The notes: a model not told the origin generated them from the letters alone. A stretch of 64,000 nt of DNA from Thalassospira lucentensis (GCF_032921865.1 NZ_CP136684.1:3445001-3509000), one strand, 5' to 3'; positions 33,351-42,618 are shown, counted from the first letter of the stretch. A program made the numbers and translations.

Positions 33351-34268
33351 TCAATCATTTGTATCATTTTTCTGATCTTCTGCGCGATGCGCATTCAGCG
33401 TGCGGCCAACGAAGTTGCGCAGCACGGTCGAGATATCGTTACTGCGGTAGGCCAGTGCCAGATGTGCCATCGGGACATCCCCCGCGACCTTGCGATAGAC
33501 GACCCCATTGACCTGCAATTGTGCCATGGCGGCGGGGACCAGCGAGAAGCCAAGTTCGGCAGCGACAAAGTTGATCACCGATCCCAATTGCGGTGCGCTT
33601 TGCCCCATGACCGGTTCAAACCCGGCGGCACGGCAGGCGGCGACGACGATATCGAAATGGGTCGGCCCGACCTGTCGCGGGGTCAGGATCAGGGCATCAT
33701 CACGCAGGGTTTCAAGCGCCACCGTTTCATGCCGGGCCGCAGGATGACCGGCCGGAAGGACGATCAGCATCGGTTCGGATGTCAGGCGATGCAGTTTTAT
33801 GGCATCGCTGTTGGTGGCACCCTGGCGCAGAAAGACGGCATCAAGCTGTTCATCCATAAGCGCATTCAAAAGGCGGGCGGAATTGTTTTCTTCCAGCGTC
33901 ATTTCAACACCCGGATAGGATCGGCGGAAATCACGGAAAACGCGTGGGACACTGGGGCTAAAGGCGGCGGATGCGGTAAAGCCCACCCGGATCGAGCCGA
34001 TTTCACCGCGACCGGCGCGCTGTGCGGCGCGGATGGCGCGTTCGGCCAGTTCGGGGAAATGCTGCACGATATCGCGAAAGGCAATTCCGGCCTCGGTCAA
34101 TTCCGCGCCATGCGGGACGCGGTGAAATAGCTGGGTGCCGATTTCGGTTTCAAGATCGCGGATCTGCTGGCTTAGCGGCGGCTGACCGATGCCGATGCGG
34201 GTTGCGGCACGGGTAAAGTTCCCCTCGCGGGCGACTTCAAGAAAATATCGAATATGGCGCAGTTCCAT
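33351..34268 (-). CDS. LysR-family regulator divergent from an MFS gene
   Basis: 305 residues from the ATG at 34268, which follows GGAG. HTH: MELRHIRYFLEVAREGNFTRAATRIGIGQPPLSQQIRDLE (about 1-60), typical of the BenM/CatM-like group, and a ligand-binding domain with IRVGFTASAAFSPSVPRVFRDFRRSYPGVEM. The 109-bp divergent gap to the MFS gene makes this transporter the likely target; the inducer is probably an aromatic or organic acid by family analogy only. Confidence 0.9.
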   Translation of the reverse strand: MELRHIRYFLEVAREGNFTRAATRIGIGQPPLSQQIRDLETEIGTQLFHRVPHGAELTEAGIAFRDIVQHFPELAERAIRAAQRAGRGEIGSIRVGFTASAAFSPSVPRVFRDFRRSYPGVEMTLEENNSARLLNALMDEQLDAVFLRQGATNSDAIKLHRLTSEPMLIVLPAGHPAARHETVALETLRDDALILTPRQVGPTHFDIVVAACRAAGFEPVMGQSAPQLGSVINFVAAELGFSLVPAAMAQLQVNGVVYRKVAGDVPMAHLALAYRSNDISTVLRNFVGRTLNAHRAEDQKNDTND

Positions 34269-34377
34269 CCGGTATCTCCAAAACATATCGAAATTGACTG
34301 TGACATATATTGGACGGATATCGGGAAAGCTGCAATCCTTTCGGTCAGATCAGAATTCTTCAAAACGAGGCCGGAAT

Positions 34378-35658
34378 ATGAGTGCCCACCGGGCGAAAAG
34401 CCCCGCAGCGCAGGCTGCCAATGATGATATCAAGCCAGCGACCGCCGGGGCCGAGCCGGTTTATACCGAGCCGGGATCGCCGGAATTCCGCCGGATCAGT
34501 CTGGCGCTGTTTCTGGCGGGGTATGCGACCTTTTCGCTGATTTACTGCGTGCAGCCGCTATTGCCGGAACTGGCGCGCGACTTTGCCGTCAGCCCGGCAT
34601 CCAGTTCGCTTGCGCTGTCGCTGACGACCGGGTTTCTTGCCTTTGCCATCCTGCTTGCCGGGGCGGTATCCGAGGCATTCGGGCGCAAGCAGTTGATGTT
34701 TGCATCCATGTGCGGCGCGTCGCTTTTGAACCTGATTGCGCCGTTGCTTTCCGACTGGCATGCGTTCTTGGTGGTGCGTGCGCTTGAAGGCCTGATTTTG
34801 GGCGGGGTTCCCGCGGTTGCGATGGCGTATCTGGCCGAGGAAATGCATCCGCGCGGCCTTGGCACCACGATGGGCATTTACATCAGCGGGACCGCCCTTG
34901 GCGGTATGAGCGGGCGCGTGGTGATCGGCATTCTGACCGATATGCTTGGCTGGCATCTCGCGCTTGGTGCGATGGGCGCACTTGGGTTGCTGGCGGCCCT
35001 TGGATTTGTCATCCTGTTGCCGGCATCGCGCAATTTCGTGCGCCGCCCCGGCTTTCAATTGTCCTATCATGTCCGGGCGTGGGAGGGGCATCTGCGCCAT
35101 CCCGGTCTGCCATTCGTGTTCCTGATCGGGGCATTTGCGATGGGCTGTTTTGTGACGGTCTATAATTATGCCGGGTTCCGTTTATCCGCTGCCCCCTATG
35201 ACCTGAGCCAAGGGCAGATCAGTCTGATTTTTGTGGTTTATCTTTGCGGGATGGTGACGTCTTCCATTGCCGGTGCCATGTCCGACCGGATCGGCCGGGG
35301 CCCGGTTTTGCTGGCGGGGATCCTGATTACAGGTGCTGGGGTTGCCCTGACACTACTTTCCAGTCTTTGGGGCATGATCGGCGGCATCATGGTATTGACC
35401 AGCGGCTTTTTCGTGGCTCATTCGGTGGCAAGTGGCTGGGTCGGGCGAATGGCGAAACAGTCCAAGGGACATGCGTCGTCGCTTTATCTGCTGGCCTATT
35501 ATCTGGGGTCTAGCATCATGGGATCGGTTGGCGGCTGGTTCTGGTCACATGGTGGTTGGGACGCGGTGGCGGCGTTTGCTGGCGCACTTTTGATTGGTGC
35601 GGCGATTTGCGGGACTTACCTTTGGCAGGCCGCAAGACGGGCCGAGGCCGTTGCCTGA
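34378..35658 (+). CDS. MFS transporter, YnfM-like
   Basis: 426 residues from ATG 34378. A hydrophilic N-terminus of about 35 residues precedes 12 helices beginning FRRISLALFLAGYATFSLIYCVQPLLPELARDFAVSPASSSLALS, the signature of YnfM/Bcr-type drug-proton antiporters. MFS motif A-like GAVSEAFGRKQLM is visible. An upstream in-frame start at 34189 would overlap the LysR gene and is not used. It is probably controlled by the divergent LysR protein; a strong terminator follows. Confidence 0.9.
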   Translation: MSAHRAKSPAAQAANDDIKPATAGAEPVYTEPGSPEFRRISLALFLAGYATFSLIYCVQPLLPELARDFAVSPASSSLALSLTTGFLAFAILLAGAVSEAFGRKQLMFASMCGASLLNLIAPLLSDWHAFLVVRALEGLILGGVPAVAMAYLAEEMHPRGLGTTMGIYISGTALGGMSGRVVIGILTDMLGWHLALGAMGALGLLAALGFVILLPASRNFVRRPGFQLSYHVRAWEGHLRHPGLPFVFLIGAFAMGCFVTVYNYAGFRLSAAPYDLSQGQISLIFVVYLCGMVTSSIAGAMSDRIGRGPVLLAGILITGAGVALTLLSSLWGMIGGIMVLTSGFFVAHSVASGWVGRMAKQSKGHASSLYLLAYYLGSSIMGSVGGWFWSHGGWDAVAAFAGALLIGAAICGTYLWQAARRAEAVA

Positions 35659-35669
35659 CACACAAAAAG

Positions 35670-35697
35670 AAACCCCCGCCAGAAGGCGGGGGTTTTT
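35670..35697 (+). terminator. terminator after the YnfM-like gene
   Basis: Stem AAACCCCCGCC / GGCGGGGGTTT (11 bp) with an AGAA loop and T-tract. Confidence 0.92.
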
Positions 35698-35722
35698 GTT
35701 TGATGGCCGGTAACAGGCGGGC

Positions 35723-36721
35723 TTAGAGCCAGTCCGGGCTCGGCAAACCTTTTTCCCTGAGGAAGGTCGGGTTCCACAGCTTGCTTTGATAGCGGGTGCC
35801 AAGGTCACACAGGATGGTGACGATGGTTTTGCCCGGGCCGAGTTCACGGGCTAGACGTACCGCACCGGCGATGTTGATCCCGGTCGAACCGCCCATGCAT
35901 AGCCCTTCCTCCTTGAGCAGGTCAAAGACGATCGGCAGCATTTCATCATCTGAAATCTGGAACGGGTGGTCGATATCAATGCCTTCGAGGTTGGCGGTAA
36001 TCCGTCCCTGACCGATCCCTTCGGAGATCGAGCTTCCTTCGGATTTCAGTTCGCCAAATTTGTAGTGGCTGTAAAGGGCAGCCCCCATCGGATCGGCAAG
36101 GCCGATCTGAATGTCCTTGTTGCGATCCTTAAGCGCCATCGACACACCGGCAAGCGTCCCGCCGGTACCGACCGCACAGATAAAGCCATCAATCTTGCCA
36201 TCGGTCTGTTCCCAGATTTCGGGGCCGGTGGTATCGATATGGCCCTGACGGTTGGCGACGTTATCGAACTGGTTGGCCCAGATGGCGCCGTTCGGTTCGG
36301 TCTTTGCCAGTTCTTCGGCCAGACGGCGCGAAACGTGAACATAGTTGTTCTGATCGCGATAGGGGACGGCGGGGACTTCGCGAAGGTCGGCACCCAGCAA
36401 ACGCAACAGGTCTTTCTTTTCCTGGCTTTGCGTTTCGGGGATGACGATCACGGTGCGATAGCCAAGTGCGTTGCCGACCACGGCAAGACCGATGCCGGTA
36501 TTGCCCGCAGTGCCTTCGACAATCACGCCGCCCGGCTTCAGAAGGCCGCGTTTTTCCGCGTCACGAATGATGGCAAGGGCAGCGCGGTCCTTGACCGATC
36601 CGCCCGGATTGGCATATTCCGCCTTGCCCAGAATGGTGCAGCCCGTAAGCTCGGAAACCTTTTTAAGTTTCACAAGCGGGGTGCGGCCAATGGCTTCAAT
36701 GGTGCCATTGCGAATGTCCAT
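35723..36721 (-). CDS. cysK: cysteine synthase (O-acetylserine sulfhydrylase)
   Basis: 332 residues from the ATG at 36721, which follows GGAG; an in-frame codon four residues upstream is less likely. Schiff-base Lys44 in NPGGSVKDR, substrate loop EGTAGNTGIGLA, PLP-phosphate loop GTGGTLAG, and GGSTGINIAGA near the C-terminus. It makes L-cysteine from O-acetylserine and sulfide. The sequence follows the CysK-like subgroup seen in alphaproteobacteria that is longer at the C-terminus (SPDWL); cystathionine beta-synthase-like activity is an alternative. Confidence 0.88.
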   Translation of the reverse strand: MDIRNGTIEAIGRTPLVKLKKVSELTGCTILGKAEYANPGGSVKDRAALAIIRDAEKRGLLKPGGVIVEGTAGNTGIGLAVVGNALGYRTVIVIPETQSQEKKDLLRLLGADLREVPAVPYRDQNNYVHVSRRLAEELAKTEPNGAIWANQFDNVANRQGHIDTTGPEIWEQTDGKIDGFICAVGTGGTLAGVSMALKDRNKDIQIGLADPMGAALYSHYKFGELKSEGSSISEGIGQGRITANLEGIDIDHPFQISDDEMLPIVFDLLKEEGLCMGGSTGINIAGAVRLARELGPGKTIVTILCDLGTRYQSKLWNPTFLREKGLPSPDWL

Positions 36722-36851
36722 GACAAACTCCAAGCGTGGTTAGAATGTGTTTTGTTACCTGTTGATTGGGTCTTTTATACACAAAAGTCAAGATTGATTA
36801 AAAGTTACCACTAAATTTGTGTGTTAATTAACTTGCATCCGGCAAACACGT

Positions 36852-37481
36852 TCACACGCCCGAAACCCCGGCTTCCCTGCGAATACGGTCGCGATTGAGC
36901 ATCAGCCACTGAACGGCAATCGTCGCCGTTGCATTACAGAGTTGTCCGTCACGCAACATGGCAAAGCATTCCTCGGACGATACCGTATAGACGCGGATGT
37001 CTTCGCCTTCTTCAGCGAGGCCATGCAGGCCACCGGCTTTGGACGCATCAACCCGACCATAATACATGGTGACTGTTTCGCTTGAACAGCCGGGGGTGAC
37101 ATAATAGCGCGAAATCAGTTCAAGGTCGCCGATGACCGAACAACCGGATTCTTCCATGGTTTCGCGGTGCGCGACATCCTGCATTTCCTCGCCGTCCTCG
37201 ACGATGCCAGCGACAATTTCCGTCAGCCAAAGCGGCATTTCAGGGAAACGCTGATGGACCGAAATGGCACCGGGGCGGAATTGTTCGATCAAAACAACTT
37301 CATCACGTACCGGGTCATAGGGCAGGACCGCGACGGCATGCCCGCGTTCAAGGACTTCGCGCTGCAGAACCGCACTTTGACCACCGTCAAACAACTGATG
37401 GCGGAGCTTATAGACATCAAGCTTGAAATGCCCGTCCCAGCCGCGTTTGCGTTCAAGGATTTCAACATCGTTTGCATTCAT
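36852..37481 (-). CDS. nudF: Nudix hydrolase, ADP-ribose diphosphatase type
   Basis: 209 residues with a complete Nudix box from Gly92 to Cys114 (G-x5-E-x7-REUXEExGU: Glu98, Arg106-Glu107, Glu110-Glu111, Gly113), EQFRPG and a RYYVTPGCSSE-loop characteristic of NudF ADP-ribose pyrophosphatases. It cleaves ADP-ribose to AMP and ribose 5-phosphate. It lies 130 bp downstream of cysK on the same strand but upstream in transcription order, separated enough for its own promoter. Confidence 0.92.
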   Translation of the reverse strand: MNANDVEILERKRGWDGHFKLDVYKLRHQLFDGGQSAVLQREVLERGHAVAVLPYDPVRDEVVLIEQFRPGAISVHQRFPEMPLWLTEIVAGIVEDGEEMQDVAHRETMEESGCSVIGDLELISRYYVTPGCSSETVTMYYGRVDASKAGGLHGLAEEGEDIRVYTVSSEECFAMLRDGQLCNATATIAVQWLMLNRDRIRREAGVSGV

Positions 37482-37722
37482 GTTCGGTCCCTTTTTCCGG
37501 ATTGGTCCTGTTTTCAGACAGAATTCGTGATCAGATGATTGATACAGACACTAGTGTGCCAGCCGGTATCTGAAAACCGGTTTTCGACGATGTTGTTTTT
37601 GTTCGGTAAGGTTGCATTGTTTTTGAGAAAAGATCTTTTAGGTTTAATCCAGATCAAAGATTTTTCTGCGAAAAAGAAGTGTACTTCGCCGGTTCAGTAA
37701 TCCTTAGTTGGAGGATCTGGTT

Positions 37723-38256
37723 ATGACCGAGAACAAGCAAGCTGTATCCGAAAAATCACCGGAAACCGTAGGAAAGCCGGAAGTCTGGCATCCATTTAAC
37801 AGTCTGCGCCGTCAGGTGGATCAACTGTTTGACGAGTTTTCCCCAGCGGCCTGGCATTTCCCTTTCAGGCTCTCTGCTGCGACACCTGTTGATAAATGGT
37901 GGGCTACGGTTAGCCCTGAAACAGCAATGTCTCCGGTGGATATTACCGAAGATGACGCTGCTTACAAATTAAGTATCGAGCTGCCGGGCCTTGAGGAGAA
38001 GGACGTTCAGATCAGCGTCTCGAACGGTTATCTCGTCGTAAGTGGCGAGAAAAAGGAAGAGAAGGAAGAAAAGGAAAAAGGACGTTATTTGTCCGAACGG
38101 CGTTATGGCCGTTTCCAGCGTTCCTTTGCCGTTCCTGATCATGTTGATGTCGCCAAGGTAGATGCCGTGATGAAAAACGGCGTGCTTTCGCTGGTTCTTC
38201 CGAAAACGGCCGAAAGCAAAAAGGACGAGGTTAAAATTCCCGTCCGAAAAGGATGA
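37723..38256 (+). CDS. Hsp20-family small heat shock protein
   Basis: 177 residues from ATG 37723 with TTGGAGGATC upstream. Alpha-crystallin domain about 75-170: SPVDITEDDAAYKLSIELPGLEEKDVQISVSNGYLVVSGEKKEE, then the GRYLSERRYGRFQRSFAVPDHVDVAKVDAVMKNGVLSLVLPK signature. The C-terminus ends VKIPVRK, containing an I-P-V oligomerisation motif. ATP-independent holdase chaperone. Upstream DNA is AT-rich; no clear sigma-32 consensus was identified. A terminator follows at 38291. Confidence 0.93.
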   Translation: MTENKQAVSEKSPETVGKPEVWHPFNSLRRQVDQLFDEFSPAAWHFPFRLSAATPVDKWWATVSPETAMSPVDITEDDAAYKLSIELPGLEEKDVQISVSNGYLVVSGEKKEEKEEKEKGRYLSERRYGRFQRSFAVPDHVDVAKVDAVMKNGVLSLVLPKTAESKKDEVKIPVRKG

Positions 38257-38290
38257 GAAGCAATCCCGATTGAGGGATTGTCATCTGTAG

Positions 38291-38320
38291 GAACCCGTCC
38301 TGTTTCAGGGCGGGTTCTTT
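38291..38320 (+). terminator. terminator after the Hsp20 gene
   Basis: 12-bp stem GAACCCGTCCTG / CAGGGCGGGTTC with one T-G pair, followed by TTTCG. The T-tract is short. Confidence 0.7.
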
Positions 38321-38750
38321 CGTTATATCAACCCGGTAAATGCTGACACCAGTTTAATCCCGATTGATCGGGCCTTGTGGACGAAACGGGCGTCTTGTTC
38401 TGTTGTTCCCAACGACGGTGTCATGATTATTTTTATATTTCACGCATTCTATCTGGTTATGGTTCTGGAATTATCATTCTGGAGACAACATATATCCCAT
38501 GGTTTCACAACAGCTTTGCGAAGAGAGGGGATGAGCGGAAATTCGCAATTGGCGAAAGAAATTATGGCATCGCACGCAGAAGGACCCCTTAATATTGCAA
38601 TGCAACTATTCGCAAGGGTGAAAGCGACCGTGCCGTATTTTAATTATTGTTAATATAGTATAGCATTTGATCAATTAGCGCGCGGAATAAACGCCACCAA
38701 ACAGGATAGATGGCGCGTTAGATCGCATTGGCGGGGATGATGGGGCTTTG
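38321..38750. other. 430-bp AT-rich gap with one weak candidate small gene
   Basis: No recognised gene. One open frame (38375-38653, 92 codons) begins with TTG and has no good ribosome binding site; an internal ATG at 38531 after AAGAGAGGGG would give a 40-residue peptide. The right end (TTATTGTTAATATAGTATAGCATTTGATC) is AT-rich and probably contains the promoter of the PAS-GGDEF gene. Confidence 0.4.
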
Positions 38751-40385
38751 ATGCGATTCGAACCGACAGAAATCGCGCGTCTTTACGGGCGGTCGCGGGT
38801 GGGAGTTGTCGTGCACAGGGATTTGACCGCTGTGTATGTCAATGATGCCTACGCGAAAATGCTTGGTCGCAAGGATGTGAAGGATTTCATGTCGGAGCCT
38901 GACCTTCGGCAATATATCCCGCCAAGTTTCCATTACGAAGCGGCCAAGCTGGTGGCGGAATTCCAAAAAGCCACCGGGTTCCATGGCTGGAAAAAGGTTT
39001 ATAACCTTCGTACCGATGGCACGCCGGTCTGGATGGAGATCAGCGACGAAACCGTTGAATGGGCCGATGAAAACGCTGTGCTGACAACAGCGCAGCTGAT
39101 TGATAACGGCACGACCGCGATGCAGGTCGATCATATGCTGGGCCGGTCCTTTATCGGTGTGATGGTCCATCGCGACATGACAGCGCTTTATGTCAATGAT
39201 GCCTTTGCGCGCCTGATGGGGGCGGAAAATGCCAGTGCATTCATGGAAAAGCCCAACATATTGCGATTTATTCCCGAAGCGGATCGCGAACGCGCCTTAA
39301 AGCATGTTGCCGATATTCTGCATGGCGAACGCGAAGGTGAACGCCATCGTGTGCGCGACGTTCTCGATAATGGCAATATCGTCTGGCGGGATCTGACCGA
39401 TGAACGCATCCTGTGGCATGATGGTCGCCCGGCTATTTTGACGACCGCACATGATGTGCGCGAAGAAGTCGAAATGAACGAAGCCCTGATGCGCACCAAG
39501 GCCGGTCTTGAAGAAGCCGTGACCGAAGTCATCCGCATGGTGCCGTCAGCCGTTGCAATGCTTGATATCCGTCAGAATGTTGTGAATTACAACCGCGAAT
39601 TTGCCCGTCTGTTCGGTACAGAACAGGGTAACAGCGATGATGCGCCCGTCTTTGATATCACGATCCTGCGCGAGATGTATGACGCCATGATCAAAAGCGG
39701 CCACGGGCACGCCAATAATGAAAGTGTCAAAACACCATCTGGTTGCCATGCCGATATCCGCATGAACCTGATGGAAGATGGCGGCGTGATGGTGTCCGCA
39801 CTGGATATTTCCAGCCATAAACGCAAGGAACAGCATCTTGATGCGCTGGCGTCGACCGATCCGCTGACCGGGGCATTGAACCGGCGCGGATTTGAATCAG
39901 CAGTCAGCCGACTGCGCGAAATCCGGCAATTGAAGGGCAAGGTCTGGCAGTTCGGATTGGTGGTTCTGGATGTCGATTATTTCAAATATGTCAATGATAC
40001 CTATGGACATTCGGTCGGTGACCGGGTTCTTGAGAAAATCGCAGTAACCCTGCGCCAGGCGCTTCGCGATGATGATCTTGTCGTGCGTCTGGGAGGCGAG
40101 GAATTTGCCGTTCTGTTGCCGTCGGCAACAGCAGCAGTGACCAAACGGATCGCCGAACGGCTGGCAACAATGATCCGTGCAATCGAAATACCGGTTGGTA
40201 ATAGCGGTGATGAGAACGTCACCATCACGGCAAGTTTTGGTGTCACCGTTGGCGGGGAATTGCGTGGGCAGTTTGTCGAGCTGGAGCAGGCGATGCTGAC
40301 GGCAGACCGGGCGATGTATGCGGCCAAGGAAGCCGGTCGTGACTGCATCAAATTCCTGACCTTTGATGACGATATCGACAGTTGA
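38751..40385 (+). CDS. three-PAS diguanylate cyclase (GGDEF)
   Basis: 544 residues from ATG 38751 (a TTG codon just before is also in frame). Two tandem, mutually similar PAS modules (about 10-120 and 125-235; both contain GVxVHRDxTAxYVNDAxAxxxG) are followed by a third PAS-like domain (about 262-360) and a GGDEF domain (about 370-540) with DPLTGALNRRGF and active-site GGEEF near 450. Synthesis of c-di-GMP is expected. No transmembrane segment; sensing is cytoplasmic. The internal PAS duplication is notable. Confidence 0.92.
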   Translation: MRFEPTEIARLYGRSRVGVVVHRDLTAVYVNDAYAKMLGRKDVKDFMSEPDLRQYIPPSFHYEAAKLVAEFQKATGFHGWKKVYNLRTDGTPVWMEISDETVEWADENAVLTTAQLIDNGTTAMQVDHMLGRSFIGVMVHRDMTALYVNDAFARLMGAENASAFMEKPNILRFIPEADRERALKHVADILHGEREGERHRVRDVLDNGNIVWRDLTDERILWHDGRPAILTTAHDVREEVEMNEALMRTKAGLEEAVTEVIRMVPSAVAMLDIRQNVVNYNREFARLFGTEQGNSDDAPVFDITILREMYDAMIKSGHGHANNESVKTPSGCHADIRMNLMEDGGVMVSALDISSHKRKEQHLDALASTDPLTGALNRRGFESAVSRLREIRQLKGKVWQFGLVVLDVDYFKYVNDTYGHSVGDRVLEKIAVTLRQALRDDDLVVRLGGEEFAVLLPSATAAVTKRIAERLATMIRAIEIPVGNSGDENVTITASFGVTVGGELRGQFVELEQAMLTADRAMYAAKEAGRDCIKFLTFDDDIDS

Positions 40386-40432
40386 TCCGGACTGAATTAC
40401 CGTATCGCTTTGCGTAAAGTGGCAGGCGAAAA

Positions 40433-40942
40433 ATGAACATTCGCGATATGCAGGCGATGGATGGAAACGCGGTTGTCGATATCTATGACCGGGCGCTGAA
40501 ATCCGGTCATGCATCCTTTCAGCAACATGGCGGAACATGGGCCGACTGGGATGGCGGGCATTCGACGAAATGCCGCTATGTCGCGCTTGACGATGCCGGA
40601 CAGATAACCGGCTGGGCCGGGTTATCCGCCGTTTCGGGGCGGTGTGCCTTTGCCGGTGTTGCCGAGGTATCGGTTTATGTCGATCCGCAATGTCAGGGGC
40701 AGGGGATCGGAAGCCGTTTGATGCAGGCATTGATCGAAGGTTCTGAACAAAACGGTTTTTGGTCACTGGAAGCCGGAATATTTCCCGAAAATACCGGAAG
40801 TGTCGCCCTGCATCGAAAGCACGGGTTCGAAGTCCTGTGCCGCCGCACAGGGTTCGGACGTATGGGATATGGACCGATGCAGGGGAAATGGCGCGATGTG
40901 TTGCTGCTTGAACGGCGGAGCAGGAGGATCGGGATCGACTAG
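40433..40942 (+). CDS. GNAT acetyltransferase, phosphinothricin acetyltransferase-like
   Basis: 169 residues. MNIRDMQAMDGNAVVDIYD at the start and the motif A segment EVSVYVDPQCQGQGIGSRLMQALIEGSE (QGQGIG acetyl-CoA loop), then LEAGIFPENTGSVALHRKHGFEVL and GRMGYGPMQGKWRDVLLLERRS, the pattern of the Pat/YncA group that acetylates phosphinothricin, methionine sulfone or related amines. Located 47 bp after the diguanylate cyclase. Confidence 0.88.
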   Translation: MNIRDMQAMDGNAVVDIYDRALKSGHASFQQHGGTWADWDGGHSTKCRYVALDDAGQITGWAGLSAVSGRCAFAGVAEVSVYVDPQCQGQGIGSRLMQALIEGSEQNGFWSLEAGIFPENTGSVALHRKHGFEVLCRRTGFGRMGYGPMQGKWRDVLLLERRSRRIGID

Positions 40943-41088
40943 TTAGCGCAGCCACCAATCCGGAACGGAGTTTGCGTAAAATCCCTTAGATGATCTGGAA
41001 ATTGATCCGCCGATGCGTTAAGCAGCTAGGGCACCCGCGAAATGCCCGTCACATACGCGGCAAATAAACGATACAGGAGAGCGCCACC

Positions 41089-42549
41089 GTGAATGAAATC
41101 AGCAAAATTGCCCCGGTTGCAATCTGGGAGAACTTCCAGAAACTTTGCGACACCCCGCGCCCGTCGACCAAGGAAGAAGCCGTTTTGCAGCTTCTGGAAA
41201 AGATGGCCGATGCCAAGGGTTTTGAGCATTTCCGCGACAGCGGCAGCAACCTTGTTATTTCCATTCCGGCGAAACCGGGATTCGAGAATCGCAAGATGGC
41301 GATCCTTCAGGCCCATGTTGATATGGTGACGCAGGCCAATAGTGGTTCGACTCACAATTTTGATACCGATCCGATCCGCATGCTGATGAATGGCGAATGG
41401 ATCACGGCGGATAACACCACCCTTGGTGCTGACAACGGCATCGGTGCGGCGGCGATGATGGGATTTATGACCGAAGAAGGTCTTGAACACGGTCCGCTGG
41501 AACTGCTGTTCACGGTTGATGAAGAACGCGGTCTGACCGGTGCGATGAATCTGGAGCCCGGTCGGCTTAAGGGCGAAATCCTTCTGAACCTTGATACCGA
41601 GGATGAATACGAGCTTTGCGTGGGCTGTGCCGGTGGTGGCGATCTGGTCGCGAGTTTTGCCTATACCCCCGAAGCCGTTGAAAGCGGACAGGTTGCACGT
41701 GAAATTGCCCTGACCGGTCTTAAGGGCGGGCATTCGGGGATCGATATCATCCTTGGACTTGGGAATGCCAACAAGCTGATGGCGCGCTTCCTGCGCACCG
41801 CCATTCGTGATCTTGGTGCGCGGATTGTGACCATCAATGCCGGTACGGCGCGTAACGCGATCCCGCGGGAATCCTTTGCAACGGTCGTTTTGCCGTCCGA
41901 TAAGGCATCGGCCTTTGATGGTGCACTGAGCGCCTTTGCAGCCGAGATCAAAGACGAGATCGGCGTGATCGAGCCGAACTTTGCCATTGCAGCCAAAGAT
42001 GCCGAAGTGCCCGCAAAGGCGATGAGCGCGACGGATTCCAAACGTTTCAATAATGCGGTTGTCGGAGCACCGAACGGTGTGCACGCCATGAGCACCAGTG
42101 TTGAAGGTGTTGTTGAGACGTCGATCAATCTGGCGATTATCAAGCTGGCCGATGGCAAGGCGGATGTCACCCTTTCGGCGCGCAGTTCGATCAATTCGGC
42201 GCGTGATGCCCTTCGCGAGGTTGCGACATCGGTGTTTGAAAATATCGGCGCCACGGTCAAGTGGGGCGATGCCTATCCGGGTTGGAAGCCGAATGCGGAC
42301 AGCGAAGTCGTTAATATGATGAAGGCCGTTCATCGCGACATGTTTGGCAAGGATCCTGAAATCCGGGTCATTCATGCCGGTCTGGAATGTGGTGTATTGG
42401 GGGCGAAATATCCGCATTGGGATATGGTTTCATTCGGCCCGACCATTAAACGCGCACATAGTCCGGACGAGTGCGTCCATGTGCCAAGTGTCCTGCGTTT
42501 CTGGGATTATCTTCTGGCGGCGCTGAAGGCGATTCCGGTCAAAAACTGA
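41089..42549 (+). CDS. pepD: aminoacyl-histidine dipeptidase (M20 family, PepD)
   Basis: 486 residues from a GTG codon, with AGGAGAG at good spacing, deciding the start. Metal ligands: His76 and Asp78 (QAHVDMV), Asp115 (GADNGIG), catalytic/metal Glu145-Glu146 (TVDEERG), and a DTEDE motif. The large lid insertion of PepD is present. It hydrolyses Xaa-His and similar dipeptides (carnosine-type) with zinc in the cytoplasm. Monocistronic; a hairpin region with a tRNA-derived 25-mer follows. Confidence 0.93.
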   Translation: MNEISKIAPVAIWENFQKLCDTPRPSTKEEAVLQLLEKMADAKGFEHFRDSGSNLVISIPAKPGFENRKMAILQAHVDMVTQANSGSTHNFDTDPIRMLMNGEWITADNTTLGADNGIGAAAMMGFMTEEGLEHGPLELLFTVDEERGLTGAMNLEPGRLKGEILLNLDTEDEYELCVGCAGGGDLVASFAYTPEAVESGQVAREIALTGLKGGHSGIDIILGLGNANKLMARFLRTAIRDLGARIVTINAGTARNAIPRESFATVVLPSDKASAFDGALSAFAAEIKDEIGVIEPNFAIAAKDAEVPAKAMSATDSKRFNNAVVGAPNGVHAMSTSVEGVVETSINLAIIKLADGKADVTLSARSSINSARDALREVATSVFENIGATVKWGDAYPGWKPNADSEVVNMMKAVHRDMFGKDPEIRVIHAGLECGVLGAKYPHWDMVSFGPTIKRAHSPDECVHVPSVLRFWDYLLAALKAIPVKN

Positions 42550-42564
42550 TTTTGGTTACTTGGT

Positions 42565-42589
42565 AACCTACAGATTAGAAGTCTGTTGC
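42565..42589 (-). repeat. detached 25-bp copy of the tRNA-Arg(TCT) anticodon arm
   Basis: Bases 42565-42589 are the exact reverse complement of 2413-2437, covering the end of the D-arm, the whole anticodon stem-loop and the variable loop of the tRNA-Arg gene. No other part of a tRNA is present. A 15-bp palindrome GGTTACTTGGTAACC (42554-42568) overlaps its left end and an 11-bp hairpin (42585-42618) overlaps its right end. Likely an attachment-site remnant or a tRNA-derived repeat. Confidence 0.85.
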
Positions 42590-42618
42590 GACTGATCGTA
42601 TCTGCGGTCAGTCGCAAC
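42585..42618. terminator. inverted repeat at the convergent ends of pepD and the J-domain gene
   Basis: Perfect 11-bp arms GTTGCGACTGA / TCAGTCGCAAC (42585-42595 with 42608-42618), 12-nt loop. The right arm includes the J-domain gene stop codon. There is no T-tract on either side, so it may be a transcript-stabilising hairpin rather than a true terminator. Confidence 0.5.

Noticed and set aside
38375-38653. 92-codon frame between hsp20 and the PAS-GGDEF gene
   Set aside because: No ribosome binding site at the first codon and no recognised domain; kept only as a weak candidate in the gap description.
41026-42417. 463-codon open frame on the minus strand opposite pepD
   Set aside because: It is a codon-bias shadow of the well-supported PepD frame, with no recognisable domain and a composition rich in Arg, His and Gly typical of antisense frames.
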